DNA of 64,000 bases from Hirundichthys speculiger. Lineage: Eukaryota > Chordata > Actinopteri > Beloniformes > Exocoetidae. Position numbers and translations under genes: made by a program. The stretch covers positions 703,501 through 767,500 of the forward strand of contig JAGFBZ010000328.1 of the NCBI GenBank assembly GCA_018398805.1, given 5' to 3'. The notes below the pieces were generated by a model that saw nothing but the letters and a program-made list of their open reading frames with translations, did not search any database and was not told where the DNA came from. Positions 11,806 to 24,176 of the stretch are shown here, one piece after another (positions within the stretch are counted from its first letter, which is position 1; every line of letters begins with the position of its first letter).

Positions 11806-14439
11806 ATCGGGATTGACTCCACTTATTGTGGAAAGCAGCGCACGGCGACGCACACGCGCATCCAGGGCGCAGCATCGTTACAGGCTTAGTAATGTAAAAG
11901 CTCTTCAGCCGAAAGGGTTCACACAAGTTCACATGAAGAGATAAAAAAAAAACAAAAAACGCTAAGTGCAGCGAGCAACACAATTAATGCAATTAATGCG
12001 GAGGTGAGGTCAGTCGGCTCATCAGCTGCAGCTGCAAACCAGGGAGCTTATTCAAGAAAAGTTTACAAGCGTATAAACAGGCTGAGGCAGCGATGCTACA
12101 ACCAGATGGTACATGAGTGTGACCTTTGATGTCAAATACATACAATATCTGGAAATACAAAAACTGAATGTCAACATTTAAGGGAAAAACCTCAAGAGTG
12201 CAACAAAAAGACAGATCCCTTCTTCTGCAGCGAGGCTTTAAAAACGCCGGTAAAAACGCCGCGTCAACTCACTGCAGCTGAGGTTGGTAGCTCATTACGT
12301 AAATGGATCCGGATGCACCGACGGCGAGAGCCCAGTCATCGCCGTATCAGCCTTAAATCTGTTACAAAACACTTAAAGTTTCATAGGGTTTACACAAAAA
12401 GACCCCGAAGACGTTGAATTATTAATACCACATAAAGCAGTTTTCCTGCGTCGGTTGCACTACTTGCTGATTTTTATAAAAACAGAAGGTACCGGCGCCG
12501 CCTGCGTCATCGCTCGTAGATTTTTTTTTTTCGTCTCGCAGAGCTTCGTGTAGCGCCGGTTCGGCTCCTTTCAGCCGACATAAATAAGTGATAGCTTGTA
12601 AATTATTTCCAAATGTAAGCGTGAGGCAACGGTTTTAATTTCGGAGGTCTGTCTGGATCATCGGCGGGCGGGGGGGAGGAGGAGGGGGGAGGGGGGAGGG
12701 GTCCTGACCTTATTACTGCAGCTACACCTTCAACGTCCAGGTAACAAGAAACCGAAGCTGCTGAAGGAAAATAAAAAAAGGGAGAAACAAAATATCTGCC
12801 AACTTGTTAGGAAAAAAGAAAAAGCGTGTGCAAAACAGAAACTTGATCCAGATGACTCACCCCCTCCCCCCTCCCCCCCATTCTTATTTGTTTGTCATGT
12901 TTATGGCAGCCTTGGCAACTAATAACTTTCAGTGGGAGTTTCTGGTGGGCGGTAATCTGCAGCGGCAGATCGGCCGGCCATATGCTCTTTGATTACTGAA
13001 GGTGATGCGCTGCGAGAGCGCCGTCAGCCCACTGGCGTGGCGTTCTACGGGGGAGACGCGCGGGGGTCAAGGCTCGCAACCGGGAGCCAGACGTATGCTA
13101 ATGTGCCCCGCTCATAAAATATGCATGGCGCCCTCCTAGGACCGAGGATTTTTCTTTTTTTTTTTTTGCAGGAATTATGGAAACAGTCATTTTCCATTAT
13201 GTCGGCGCTAAATGAGGAGCGACCTCTGCGGAGGGGCGCGTCTGACCCGCGTCACGCGGGTTCCTGCCAATTTCGCGCAGGGGGAACTTCGCAGAGCGGG
13301 TTTGACTTTTAAAAAGGTAGACGGAGGATAAATGGATCCGGCTGCACGGCGCAACCTTGCCGAAGTAATCTTCCAACTCTGTGTGATTAATCAAGAGACA
13401 ATGATGTCAACGAGGCCTCCGGTTATGAAATTAGAGCCACGTTGTCTTCCATTACTGTACAGCTTATAAGCGCATTAGCGGTGGGAGGGAGAAACAATAA
13501 ACCAGGTGTGGGAACCATTAGTTTCATTCTTCATCCACCACCATTTGTGGTTTCTTTTTTTTTTCTTCCATCCAGCGCAATTAAGCGTCTTATAAGAATT
13601 CCTCAGCCGAGCGTTTGGGTGTTGACAAATTAGTCAAAACCGTAAACGGCGCCAACAGTAATAGCCGTTTGCTCGGTAATGAATAAATGAGATTTAACAA
13701 ATTAGCTTGGTTTTCTAATATTTAATTCTCTCCTATGAAATGGTCCAACTGTTTAACGAACGACTGTTCAATTACAATCAGGCCTTAATCATTTTATTAT
13801 CCTGCTTCTCTATTAGACTGATGAATGGGAGTAAATAGTTTACGTTATGTGAGATTTCACAGAGTAAAAACCCGCCTCCTGATTTTATTTGAAGCTTATC
13901 ATTACTTGTGTTGAAGTAGACGACACGTTCGTCTCGGATCTGTCACGTTGCAGGTATTGCCCGAATTTCAAAGAGCCCTGCAAACGTTTTAGTGTTCACC
14001 AGAATCCAAGGAAAACGAACAAAAAGCAGCGACACCCTTTGCAGGATCTCTTAGTGACAATTATCCAGACAGGTTTTATTCATATGAGCTTGAAGCCGTT
14101 GGAGTACGACTTCTGAGGCTCACAGCGAGCAGGCCTCGTTTGATTTCTCACCATCCCGTGTAGAATCAGCTGCAGATGCAAAAAAAAAAAGGTAAAAAAA
14201 AAAAGGTGCAAGTGAGGCGACAGATGGGACGCACGCGAGCCGCCGCTTGATCTCAAGCTCCGGTTTGGCGGATGGCGGAGCTCCTCTCGGCTCGCCACAT
14301 GACGGATTTCCTTAAATGGGCTAAAACAATGACAATCTTGAATTACAGATCATTTGCAAAAAAATCTAACACAAAATAAGGAGAACGAAAAAGGAAAATA
14401 CAGTTGCAGAAATTGACATGAAAAAACTTGTCTCAACAA
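11806..14439 (+). other. cdh12: largest repeat-poor block upstream of cdh12 exon 1
   Basis: Roughly 2.6 kb without recognisable transposons. It includes a G-rich tract (12660-12702), a GC-rich part near 13000-13300, and AT-rich homeobox-like TAAT/ATTA-dense stretches at 13620-13890. No exon found. The low repeat density beside a large neural gene makes it a candidate regulatory block; that is inference. Confidence 0.4.
12662..12702 (+). other. G-rich tract with quadruplex potential
   Basis: Five or more runs of at least four G within 41 bp, separated by single A or AGGA. Meets the simple G-quadruplex pattern. Confidence 0.75.
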
Positions 14440-15098
14440 CAGGGCTGTAGCGATACACTAAACTTCCGATATGATACACGGTATTCAGCTCACGATACGA
14501 TATATATATATATATTCATCTTAAGATACATTTACATCATTTTCTGAAAGATTTTAAAGGGACAAAGTGATTTTGGTGACATCTTGTGAGTGTTCCAATG
14601 ACTTTGTTTGAATTAATTGAGCTGAAAGCATCAATTACACATTATATGGCTGACAGGCAGCTTGCAAATGCTGGATAAAATGAATAAAAGACGTGTTGAG
14701 AAAAATAGTTTCATTGATTTAAACGGTGCAAATTGTTGTTTGCATGCTTTTAAAAGGTAAGGGCACAATGGTTAAAAAAAGTTAAAGTACAGCAAGTGGC
14801 ATTCTTTGGCAGCTTTTTTGGCTTGATAGTGAACATATGAGGTAGCTACTAGCGATTTTAGCCAGCAGGTTAAGTAGAAACGAACCACGGCAGGTAATAA
14901 TTCAAGTCCATTGGAACAACATTTAAGCCGCCTTAAAACTGTACCCATCTCAGCAGAGTAGCTGGAGGACTTAATGCGGGACATGGGGGGTTTTGAAAAG
15001 AGCTTAGAATATCAATACCTGCGGCTGAAAAATCGATACTCTCTGGGGAAATAAAATATCGATATATATCGCAGAATCGATAAAATTGCTCAGCTCTA
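14440..15098 (+). mobile_element. hAT-B copy 3, longer internal form (659 bp)
   Basis: CAGGGCTGTAGCGATACAC to GCTCAGCTCTA, flanked by exact CTCAACAA on both sides. It carries about 190 extra bp (14775-14965) also found, inverted, in copy 4, likely a transposase-derived remnant since no frame is preserved. Confidence 0.9.
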
Positions 15099-15245
15099 CT
15101 CAACAAGGCGGATCATTGTCTGGTCTTTTTCCTTCACTTCTAAAAGCATCGTCCAGAGTCAACCTGGGACCAACAGGTCTGTGAGGAAGTGCTCACAGGA
15201 AGCTGAAGAAGCTCTGCAGTGGTGTTTTGAGGCTACAGACTGGGA

Positions 15246-16218
15246 TCAGGGTTAAAATAGTTTTGGATTTTCCATTAGTTTTAATTTTTATTTAGTTTTT
15301 AAGTTTGGTTTTTCCAAATTCAGTTAGTTTTAATTCGTTTTTAGAGGAGTTTTGCTAGTTTTTATTCGTTTTTTATTTTGACATGCTTAGTTTTAGTTTA
15401 GTTTTTATTAGTTTTAGTGTTAGTTTATTTTGTAAATTAGGGTTGTATTTTTGGTTGGAGTAAAGCACTGAACTTTTGGAAGGCTGTCGAATTCACATAG
15501 TCGTGTTTACATTCTGGTCTCAATAAACATATTTATTAATGCGTCTTCCCTCTTGTGGTGTTCCTGCGTATTTACTGACCAGAAGCTATCTGGTCTCCGT
15601 GGAAACAGTCCATTATAGTTGCTGTTTTCTCCCGTTCCTTCACAACGCTGACTGGCCTGCAGCTGTAGCTTCTCTTTCCAGGGGGCTAGCTTATCCAGGT
15701 AGTCTTGGTTAGCCTTCTTTCCAGGGGGCTAGCTTAGGCTAGCTTATCCAGCTAGTCTTGGTTAGCCTTCTTGTGCGAGCTTTTCAAATGGACTTTCAGA
15801 TTCGTGGGTTTTTTCTCCTTCAGAAGTTTTCCACACATTGTATCACCTGCTTCTACAACAAGGGACTTATTTTTATCGTTAACACAGTCATAGTCAAAGA
15901 AATCCCAAATAGGACTGTGCCGCTTTCTCCCAACTTTTGCCGCAGCCATCACTGCTGATTTTTTTTTTTTTTTTTTTTTGTGGTTGTTGTTGTATGGCGG
16001 AGCGAAGTTAATAGATTTCAAACCTTTATGAGGAAAAAAAATTACAAACATGAAAACGAAGGATGTTCTTGATATTATTGTAGTTAATTTTAGTTCGTTT
16101 TTTCACACATAATACAGTTTCAGTTAGTTATCATTTTTATTAAATTTCAGTTAACGAAAATGTTTTTTCAATTCTAGTTTTTGTTATTTTGTTCATTTTC
16201 GTTAACGATAATAACCTT
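15246..16218 (-). mobile_element. hAT-D element with BED-finger remnant (973 bp)
   Basis: Flanked by GACTGGGA on both sides (exact 8-bp duplication). Right end on the minus strand is AAGGTTATTATCGTTAACG, a widespread fish hAT end; the left end has CAGGGTTAAAATAG and TTAGTTTT-rich repeats. The middle holds a BED-finger reading frame on the minus strand. Confidence 0.85.
15765..15950 (-). pseudogene. hAT-D BED zinc-finger transposase fragment
   Basis: The minus-strand frame reads KRHSPIWDFFDYDCVNDKNK, then a GDTMCGK segment and NLKVHLKSSHKKA. This is a BED finger: aromatic WDFF, one cysteine of the CxxC pair and the HxxxxH-like SSH end. The second cysteine is not in the usual place (DTMCGK), so the ligand set looks damaged. 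After the finger the frame meets an 80-bp direct duplication (15685-15772) with GCTAGCTTATCC and stops. Confidence 0.65.
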
Positions 16219-16700
16219 GACTGGGATAAACTCAGTGAGCCATGTGGAGATGACATCAGCGCCATGACTGAGCGCTACCGACGACATCAACAGCATCCGC
16301 ACCAGAACAGTGAGGTGCTTCCGCAGTAATAAACCCAGTTTCAGGGAACCATGAGGAGTCTGCACGAAAGGAACTTCAGGTCTGATTGGAGACGACGAGG
16401 AGGTGGACAGGAGAAACCTGGAGAACGAGCTCCAGCAGAACAACGTACGAGATGTGTGGTCAGGGATGAAGAAGATCGCAGGCCTCGAGCAGGAGGAGGA
16501 ATCAGATAGATGGAAATCTGAATCATGAACTGAAGACATTCTTCAGTAGGTTCAGATCAGAGACCAGCTCAACGTCTTCCTCTCCTGATCCCCGAGACCA
16601 TCTTCCAAAAGGACAAGCTCAATCTCAAATCGTCAGCGATGTCCAACCTCAGTGGAGTGACGTCTCAAAGCAACATCTTCCAGAAACCACTGAGCGTTCT

Positions 16701-17312
16701 CCTTCGCACTGACATTTCCCACGATGCCCGTCAGTTTAATAAATGACCTGCCGATAAATCATCTTCAGTTGTTTTCCTCCGACTGATCTAAACTTTCCTG
16801 CAAATGTTCCCCAGTTTTTTTTTTTGTGTTTGCAATAACTTTTTGTTTGTTGTTTATGTCCTCCAGCAGCTTTTTGATAGTTAATCAAGACGTTCATCTG
16901 CTTAAAGTCTCATTAAAAAAAAAAACGATAATAATGATTTTGGATATTTATAGGTGGGGGGGCTGCAGCGGTGGTGACAGGCCGCCGCCGCGGTGTGTGG
17001 TCGCCTGTAATTGACAGCAAAAATAAAGTCACCGTTTTCAATAAGCAGACAAGTGTTTCGGCTAATTAGAGCATGCATCCTGGAGAACTGTCTGCTGCTG
17101 AAGTCATCTATCAGGAGACGCGTAATTACAGCGCTTACTTCTATGCTTGAGAGAGAAGGTACCGTCGTTTATCATCGAGCGGTTAAAAACCAAAGCAGGT
17201 AGGCGGCGGGAGACTGGGATGCGACTGCCGCTGAAACAATGAAAAAAAATGCCACAACAGCAGCTCACGTGCACAGCGTGTGATCAGGCTGGACTGACTA
17301 ATGTGATATAAC
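16701..17312 (+). other. unique sequence
   Basis: Nothing recognised apart from a CG-rich patch near 16960-16995. Confidence 0.4.
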
Positions 17313-18439
17313 GAGGGCTTGGGCAACGATTACAATTTTTAATCGCGATTAATCGCATGATTTCCCTGATTAATCAGGATTAATCACATTGTATACGCAA
17401 AATCAAATAATGAATTCAAAAGTAGTGTAAAATCCACTTTTATTTAAATGTTCTGCTGCCATATGAACTAAAGTGTCATAACATTTGTTGTTCAAACACT
17501 TTTAAACATCAGCACTTGTCAGTAACACATATTTAGTGTAAATCTCATCTTAAAAAATGTTAAATAAAATAACGCTTATTGCCACTGCCAGGGAATTATT
17601 TCATTCCTATTTTTATAAAAAATGAAAAAAAAAATGTCTACAAACAAAATGATTGTGTCTCAGCACAATCAGAACATTAAAACAGGTAATTTCTGAGGCA
17701 ACAGCAGAAACTTTTAACGGGGAGTTCAACTTGTCAGTTTTTACAAATAACCTTGTTTCTGTTGAATCCTCCGTCTGGGAGAACTTTAAAATGAAAATGT
17801 CCATGTTAAAGTTCTGTAACTTTACCAATCTATGTATCATTCATTCTTTCCATTTTCAGGTGTCAATCAAAAATTTAAAAAAAATAAAAAAAGTGACATT
17901 TTATTACATTTTTCGTTTTTTAATCTAACACAAAAAAAAAAAGAAAAAAAGCCTGTTTTTTTAATATTTCAATTTTAGACTTGGTTCAAAAATACGAAAT
18001 AAAAAAAACGGGCCACAGAACTGAATTTGTTTTATAATCGAGGACTGGACTTTCTGTTGTCATTACACATCTGTGCCACTAGATGGAGCCGCACTGCAGT
18101 AACCAGCTAGAGAACAGCAGGACAGTGAACACATGGAGCAGATCTGATGGAACATGGAGGAATGACGCCAAAGTTTTGTTGCTGTCCAGATTTTTTTTTT
18201 CAGACAGAATTGTTAATATTGCTACCTGAACTGTAAAGGTCACTGATTTCACACAGCTCTCCATGTCCGTTTTAGATTTTCCTTATGTTTACCTGCCAAT
18301 TCTCTTCCGGGTTCAGCAGCAGCCAGTAACAGACTTTTCAAAATAAAAGCATGTGAGCAACATTCACACGATAAAATAAATGTCAGCGTTAATAAATCAA
18401 TGAGTTAACGCGGTAACGCGTTAACTTGCCCAGCCCTTA
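17313..18439 (+). mobile_element. hAT-E copy 1 (1.13 kb)
   Basis: Starts GAGGGCTTGGGCAACGATTA and ends TGCCCAGCCCTTA; flanks GATATAAC and GATATAAG (7 of 8). Both ends carry AATCGCGATTAATCGC or GTTAACGCGGTAACGCGTTA palindromic arrays. The middle matches 31225-32246 closely. It ends about 80 bp before the presumed cdh12 exon. Confidence 0.88.
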
Positions 18440-18518
18440 GATATAAGTGGTGTGAGATCAGGGAAGAAGGGATGAAATGAAACTATAATAATTGCATGTC
18501 TCTTTTCTTTTCTGGCAG

Positions 18519-18950
18519 GTAAAAGTTTCTGAGTGGGATCCTGGAAATCCGCCTTTGGATTTACCACGCTCAGGAAAAAAAAAAAAAACAAAAACCAAAC
18601 TCTACGCCGTGCATTCCCCCGAACATAATCACCGACGGCTTCGCTGTGGCTCACTTCCTGTCACGAAGACTTCAACTTGGGGACCTGGACGTCACGCATC
18701 GCCAATGCTAACAAGGAACTGCCTGCTGCTGTTCCTGTGGATTCTTGTCAACGAGGGTTCGGTCTCTTCTCTGCGTCCGCCGTCGTCGCCGCCGGGACGA
18801 AGCAGGACGGGAAGGGAGCACACCAGGGGCGCGGTGGGCTCGAAGAGGAATGGCCCGGCTGGATTTCAGCGGGTCAAGAGGGGCTGGGTGTGGAACCAGT
18901 TCTTCGTGCTGGAGGAGTACATGGGGTCGGACCCGCAGTATGTCGGCAAG
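18519..18950 (+). CDS. cdh12: cadherin-12, first coding exon with probable 5'UTR part (coding 18705-18950)
   Basis: Cadherin-12 is a type II classical cadherin, a single-pass Ca2+-dependent adhesion receptor mainly of neurons. The start at 18705 is chosen because the first residues, MLTRNC, match the vertebrate CDH12 N-terminus as I remember it; no in-frame stop separates it from upstream sequence. Residues 1 to about 21 form a hydrophobic signal peptide (LLLFLWILV). A short basic propeptide follows and ends in the furin site RVKR at 56-59. The mature chain begins [12 protein letters not shown]; Trp2 and Trp4 are the paired strand-swap tryptophans of type II cadherins, and the Glu pair begins the EC1 calcium site. 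The exon ends GGCAAG|gtaaaa in phase 0. A pyrimidine-rich acceptor ending in ag near 18518 suggests the exon starts there with about 186 bp of 5'UTR. The paralogues cdh9, 10 and 18 fit less well. Confidence 0.9.
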
Positions 18951-18986
18951 GTAAAAAAAAAAAAAAAAAAGCCCCAAAGTTATTTA

Positions 18987-19710
18987 TAGGGGTGAGTATT
19001 GGCAAAGACCTCGTAATACGATATGTATCATGATACTTGGGTCACGATATGATATGATCGTGATATCACGATATCATGATTTATTGCGATATTGTATCCG
19101 GTTAATATCAAAATTAAAAGTAGAGATGAAAAATCAAGTTGCTGCATATGTTCATCAGATGATATTGATCATTCAGAGGACAAATTGTGTCGAAATTATT
19201 TGCTTCAAAACGACCTATTTTTGTTTATTATTAGTGTTTTTGCACATTTAAGCATTCACAATGCATCTAATACATGAATTTTCAAAAAAAAAAAAAAATG
19301 ATATTTGGAGCTGAAAAATCGTTTTTATATATTAGCAAGGACCTTGTAATATGATATGTATCATGATACTTGGGTCACAATACGATATCACAATATCGCG
19401 ATATATTGCAATATTCTACCCAGTTAATATCAAAATTAAAAGTAGAGATGAAAAATCAAGTTGCTGTATATGTTCATCAGATGACATTGATCATTCAGAG
19501 GACAAATTGAGTCCAAACTATTTGCTTCAAAACAACCTATTTATTGTTTATTATTAGTGTTTTTGCACATTTAAATTTTAAACAATTTAAATGTGAAAAT
19601 TAAACAATTTTCCTTAAAAAAAAATTTTGATATTAGAAGCTGAAAAATCGATATATTGGGCGGCCGAAAATTGTGATATATTGCCAAATTAATTTTTTTT
19701 CACACCCCTA
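18987..19710 (-). mobile_element. hAT-A copy 5, head-to-tail dimer (724 bp)
   Basis: TAGGGGTGAGTATTGGC to CACACCCCTA, with GTTATTTA on both sides (exact). Inside, a second right-hand unit starts near 19333 (AGCAAGGACCTTGTAATA) after the first unit's TTTGGAGCTGAAAAATCG, so two family units sit in tandem within one target duplication. It begins only 36 bp past the cdh12 exon 1 donor. Confidence 0.9.
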
Positions 19711-20025
19711 GTTATTTACCATGTTGTAAAAAGAAAAAAAAAAATCATAAATCACAGATAAATTAAATTAGTGGTAAATGGAGGGAGCAGCAGAACATGA
19801 GACAGATAAAATGAAACACAAAGAACAGAAAATAACACTTAGGAGAAAGTTTAAAATTGCTTTGGTTTAATCAATTGTCATGGAAAAAAACTGAAAAGCA
19901 GTTTAATAAAGCGCAGGCTTCCAAACGCACCTCATACTCATGAAGGTAATTGAATCAAGCTCCCCATTTTCGTCCACCACTCTCATCTAACAGCGCTCTT
20001 GCTGTAAAAAACTGTCCCTGAATCT

Positions 20026-20030
<5 letters not shown>

Positions 20031-20060
<30 letters not shown>
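20031..20060. repeat. (GT)n microsatellite
   Basis: About 15 GT units followed by a run of nine G. Confidence 0.9.
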
Positions 20061-20063
<3 letters not shown>

Positions 20064-20854
20064 GGGGGGATAAGGAGAAAATCTATACAATGCTAATGGA
20101 GCTGTGCCACGACGCTTCTATGTTAGACCAGAGAGACACACATGACAATGAAGTGGCGAAAAAAAAAAAAAAAAAAAAATCGATGGCGTGGTAGAAATAA
20201 ATTTAAATTACAGCCCTTGTAAAGCTGTCAGAGCATCACAGTTATGAGTCAGAGAAGATGCTGACGACAATAAAAAAAATAAATAAAAAAAGAGACAGCA
20301 GAGACCCAACAGCCCGAACGAAATCCAGGCTCAAATGTAGAAACGCCATCATCCCATCAGGCTCGCTGCTTTCTCGTCCCCCCCCCTCAAATCTTGGCCC
20401 GGCTTCTCTCTCTCTTTTTTTTTTTTTTTTGTGGGATTTCTTATTCACTGCTGTGGCTTAGGGACAGTCGTGAGCGAACTCCGCGGGGGTTTAAGGCTAA
20501 ATTTGTAATTTGGCACTCCTGGCTTACATAGGATAATGGTAAGACTGACTTATCTGCCCCACTGCCACCGCAATCAGCCCTGACAAGTCCTGCTGTTTGT
20601 GGAAGTCTCTGAGGCTAGAGAGGGAGGGGTGGGTTGGGGGGGGGGGGATGTCTGTTGCATTTCCAAGTCCCTTAATCCTGGACTGCTGCACTGCTTCAGA
20701 ATAATTGACTTATTCCTCAACACTGAAAAAGTGCTGGGAGATCTTCCGTCTTTGTCAGGACACTCTCACGGGACCTGGTCGCTTCACGATGACCGTCATT
20801 AAAAAACGTTAAAAGAAAAAAAAAGCAGAAAAAAAGAGAAAAAAGAGAAAGAAA

Positions 20855-20890
20855 ACCCCTAACCCTTTACCCTAACCCCTAACCCTAACA
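20855..20890 (-). repeat. short interstitial telomere-like repeat (CCCTAA)
   Basis: About five imperfect CCCTAA units (ACCCCTAACCCTTTACCC and on). Opposite orientation to the longer array at 55.85 kb. Confidence 0.8.
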
Positions 20891-21187
20891 GAATGAATAT
20901 AAGACGGGGATGCAGGTGATGAGTCTTTCAAGGACTCAAGTCATTTGCATAAAGAGTCTCTAATGGACATCGAGTGTCCGGTGAACGCTCGTTCAATAAC
21001 ACATCAATGCCTTATTGTGGTAATGTTTCCACTCTCGAGTACATGCATCATTTCCATCCGGAGAACCTGCACGGCGCTAAAGCTACGGAGGCTCCGGAGA
21101 AGCGCTTCGTCCCCGGTGGCAGACGTGCCCTTCTGGACCGGTTGCAGATAACTGTGCGATCTGGTGGCAGCCTCTAAAGAGAGGGAA

Positions 21188-21779
21188 ATATCGATATATA
21201 TCGATATTTCATTTCCCCAGAGAGTATCGATTTTTCAGCCGCGGGTATCAATATTCTAAGCTCCTTTCAGCAGCTACTCTGCTGAGATGGGTGCAATTTT
21301 AAGGCAGCTTAAATGTAGCTCCAATGGACTTGATTTATTGGCTGCCATGGTTCGTTTTTACTTAACCTGGTGGCTAGCATGGCTAGTAGCTACCTCAAAT
21401 GTTCAGTATTCAAGCCAAAAAAAGCTCCCAAAGAAGGCCACTTGCTGTGCTTTAACTCTCCATTGCGCTCTTACCTTTTAAAAGCTTGCAAGCAACAATT
21501 TGCACTGTTTAAATAAATGAAACACTTTTTTTCTCAACACATTTTTATTTATTTAGCCCAGCATTTGCAGCCATATAATGTGTAATTGATGCTTTCAGTT
21601 CAATTAATTCAAACAAAGTCATTGGAACACTCACAAAATGTCACCAAAATCACCTTTGTCCCTTTAAAATCTTTTAGAAAATGATATAAATGTGTCTTAA
21701 GATGAATATCGATATATATCGTATCGTGAGCCGAATATCATGTATCGTATCGCAAGATTAGTGTATCGCTACAGCCCTA
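21188..21779 (-). mobile_element. hAT-B copy 4, left-truncated (592 bp)
   Basis: Right end GTATCGCTACAGCCCTA is intact; the left TAGAGCTGAGCG end is missing. It shares the extra internal block of copy 3, in reverse orientation. Confidence 0.8.
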
Positions 21780-22888
<1,109 letters not shown>

Positions 22889-23569
22889 AAATGCGCACGT
22901 TTGTGGAGCCCTGAGGAGGTCTATCAATGAGACGGTGGAGATAAGCCCATATCTTCCAGCCCTGTTTCAGCTGTGCTCTGAAAATAACACCTCGGGCTGT
23001 TGTCAGTCGTGACATGTAATCATGTCAATTATTTCAGTTCTCTGAAATATTCAACAAATGATCATACCTGTACAAACAACTCTGATCAACGAGAAGAGAT
23101 GGGCATTTAAAGACATTTACTGTTGATTCTTCATCTTCTGCGTTCTGCTTTTACATCAGTTCAGATGCGTTGCTGAGTCTCGATGATGCTGGTGACGGTT
23201 TGTTGTGACAGAAAGCCGTCGGCTGATTCACTGATATTAATAAGATCTGGGAAACCTTTTCCTTCAACATGGCTTCTAGGCAGCGTATCCATCTCAGTCC
23301 ATCTGCAGATGCCTTGGGTTGTTTTTTTCTGTCCGCTGAGCGTCGCAGCTCCTACCTGCCAACACTGCGGCGATGATGGGTTCAGCGAAGGAGCTGGTTT
23401 TAATAATAACAGTTAATTAGATGTACGTCGTCTCGGCGGTACATCATCGGGGTGGTTGCTTTGTTCTAAGTTTATCCATAATAACAGTCTTTCAGCCGTT
23501 CCCATCAGTCCATCCAACTCTGCATCCTTCTCTCACACAAACTAACCTCGTATCTTCTTTCACTTCAAT
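22889..23569 (+). other. unique intronic sequence
   Basis: Nothing recognised. Confidence 0.4.
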
Positions 23570-23835
23570 TCAATTCAATTTTATTTGTATAGCGTCTGTT
23601 TTGATGTCACTTGTCTCTAGGCGCTTTACAGTGACCTGGATCGTGACCCCCGAGCAAATATCATTAACTAAAATTATAATATTGAATCCTAAACAAGGAT
23701 AATGGCGGGTAAAAAACTCCCACAGAGGGAGAAAAAAAACCTTTAAGCCAAACAGCGGCAAGAAAAAACTCCACTTTAAGAGGAAGAAACCTTGAGCAGG
23801 CACACATCTACACCCACAGGTGGAGGTAAACGCTG
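23570..23835 (+). mobile_element. fish retroelement tail (CAATTTTATTTGTATAGCGT type)
   Basis: Contains CAATTCAATTTTATTTGTAT, GCGTCTGTT, AGGCGCTTTACAG, then CGAGCAAAT and AACTCCCACAGAGGGAG. The first part recurs at 46866-46945. Typical LINE-like 3' region of teleosts; exact family unknown. Confidence 0.55.
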
Positions 23836-24176
23836 GGATGGACAGAGGAGGGAACTGCAAGTCAGCATGAAACTCATCCATCTTTTCTCTGCGCCTATGG
23901 ACATACCTTCCTCCTCCCCTTCTTTGACCAAATTTTCGCAGCACCGTTGGTAGTCGTTGACGCGGGCCTTGACCAATCCCGTATGGGGTTCATGGGTCTT
24001 GTGATTGGCGTGCTTAGTTTGGTACGGGTTTTACATCAGATGCCCTTCCTTTCAGGGTTAGGATAAAAGCAAAGCGCAGTTCCCCTAAAGGGAAACTCCG
24101 ATAGCACGGGCTCTCAGGGACCATGACAATCCATTTCTTAGTTGGACCACAATAAGAGCAGAGCTATGACAGTATA

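Larger units (their letters stand above)
15130..16700 (+). mobile_element. L2-type LINE fragment, interrupted by hAT-D
   Basis: Before the hAT-D insert the frame reads EEALQWCFEATDWD; it resumes after 16218 as KLSEPCGDDISAMTERYR and later RRNLENELQQNNVRDVWSGM. These are the region between endonuclease and reverse transcriptase in fish L2/Rex1-like LINEs. Several frameshifts and stops make it dead. The TDWD codons are the hAT-D target site. Confidence 0.7.
19711..21187 (+). other. intronic sequence with simple repeats
   Basis: Holds (GT)n at 20031-20060, poly-A at 20160-20179, poly-T near 20418-20430, a G-run at 20636-20648 and the short telomere-like tract. No exon recognised. Confidence 0.45.

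Noticed and set aside
23570..23944. 124-codon minus-strand frame
   Set aside because: It overlaps a dispersed retroelement tail and has no domain signal.
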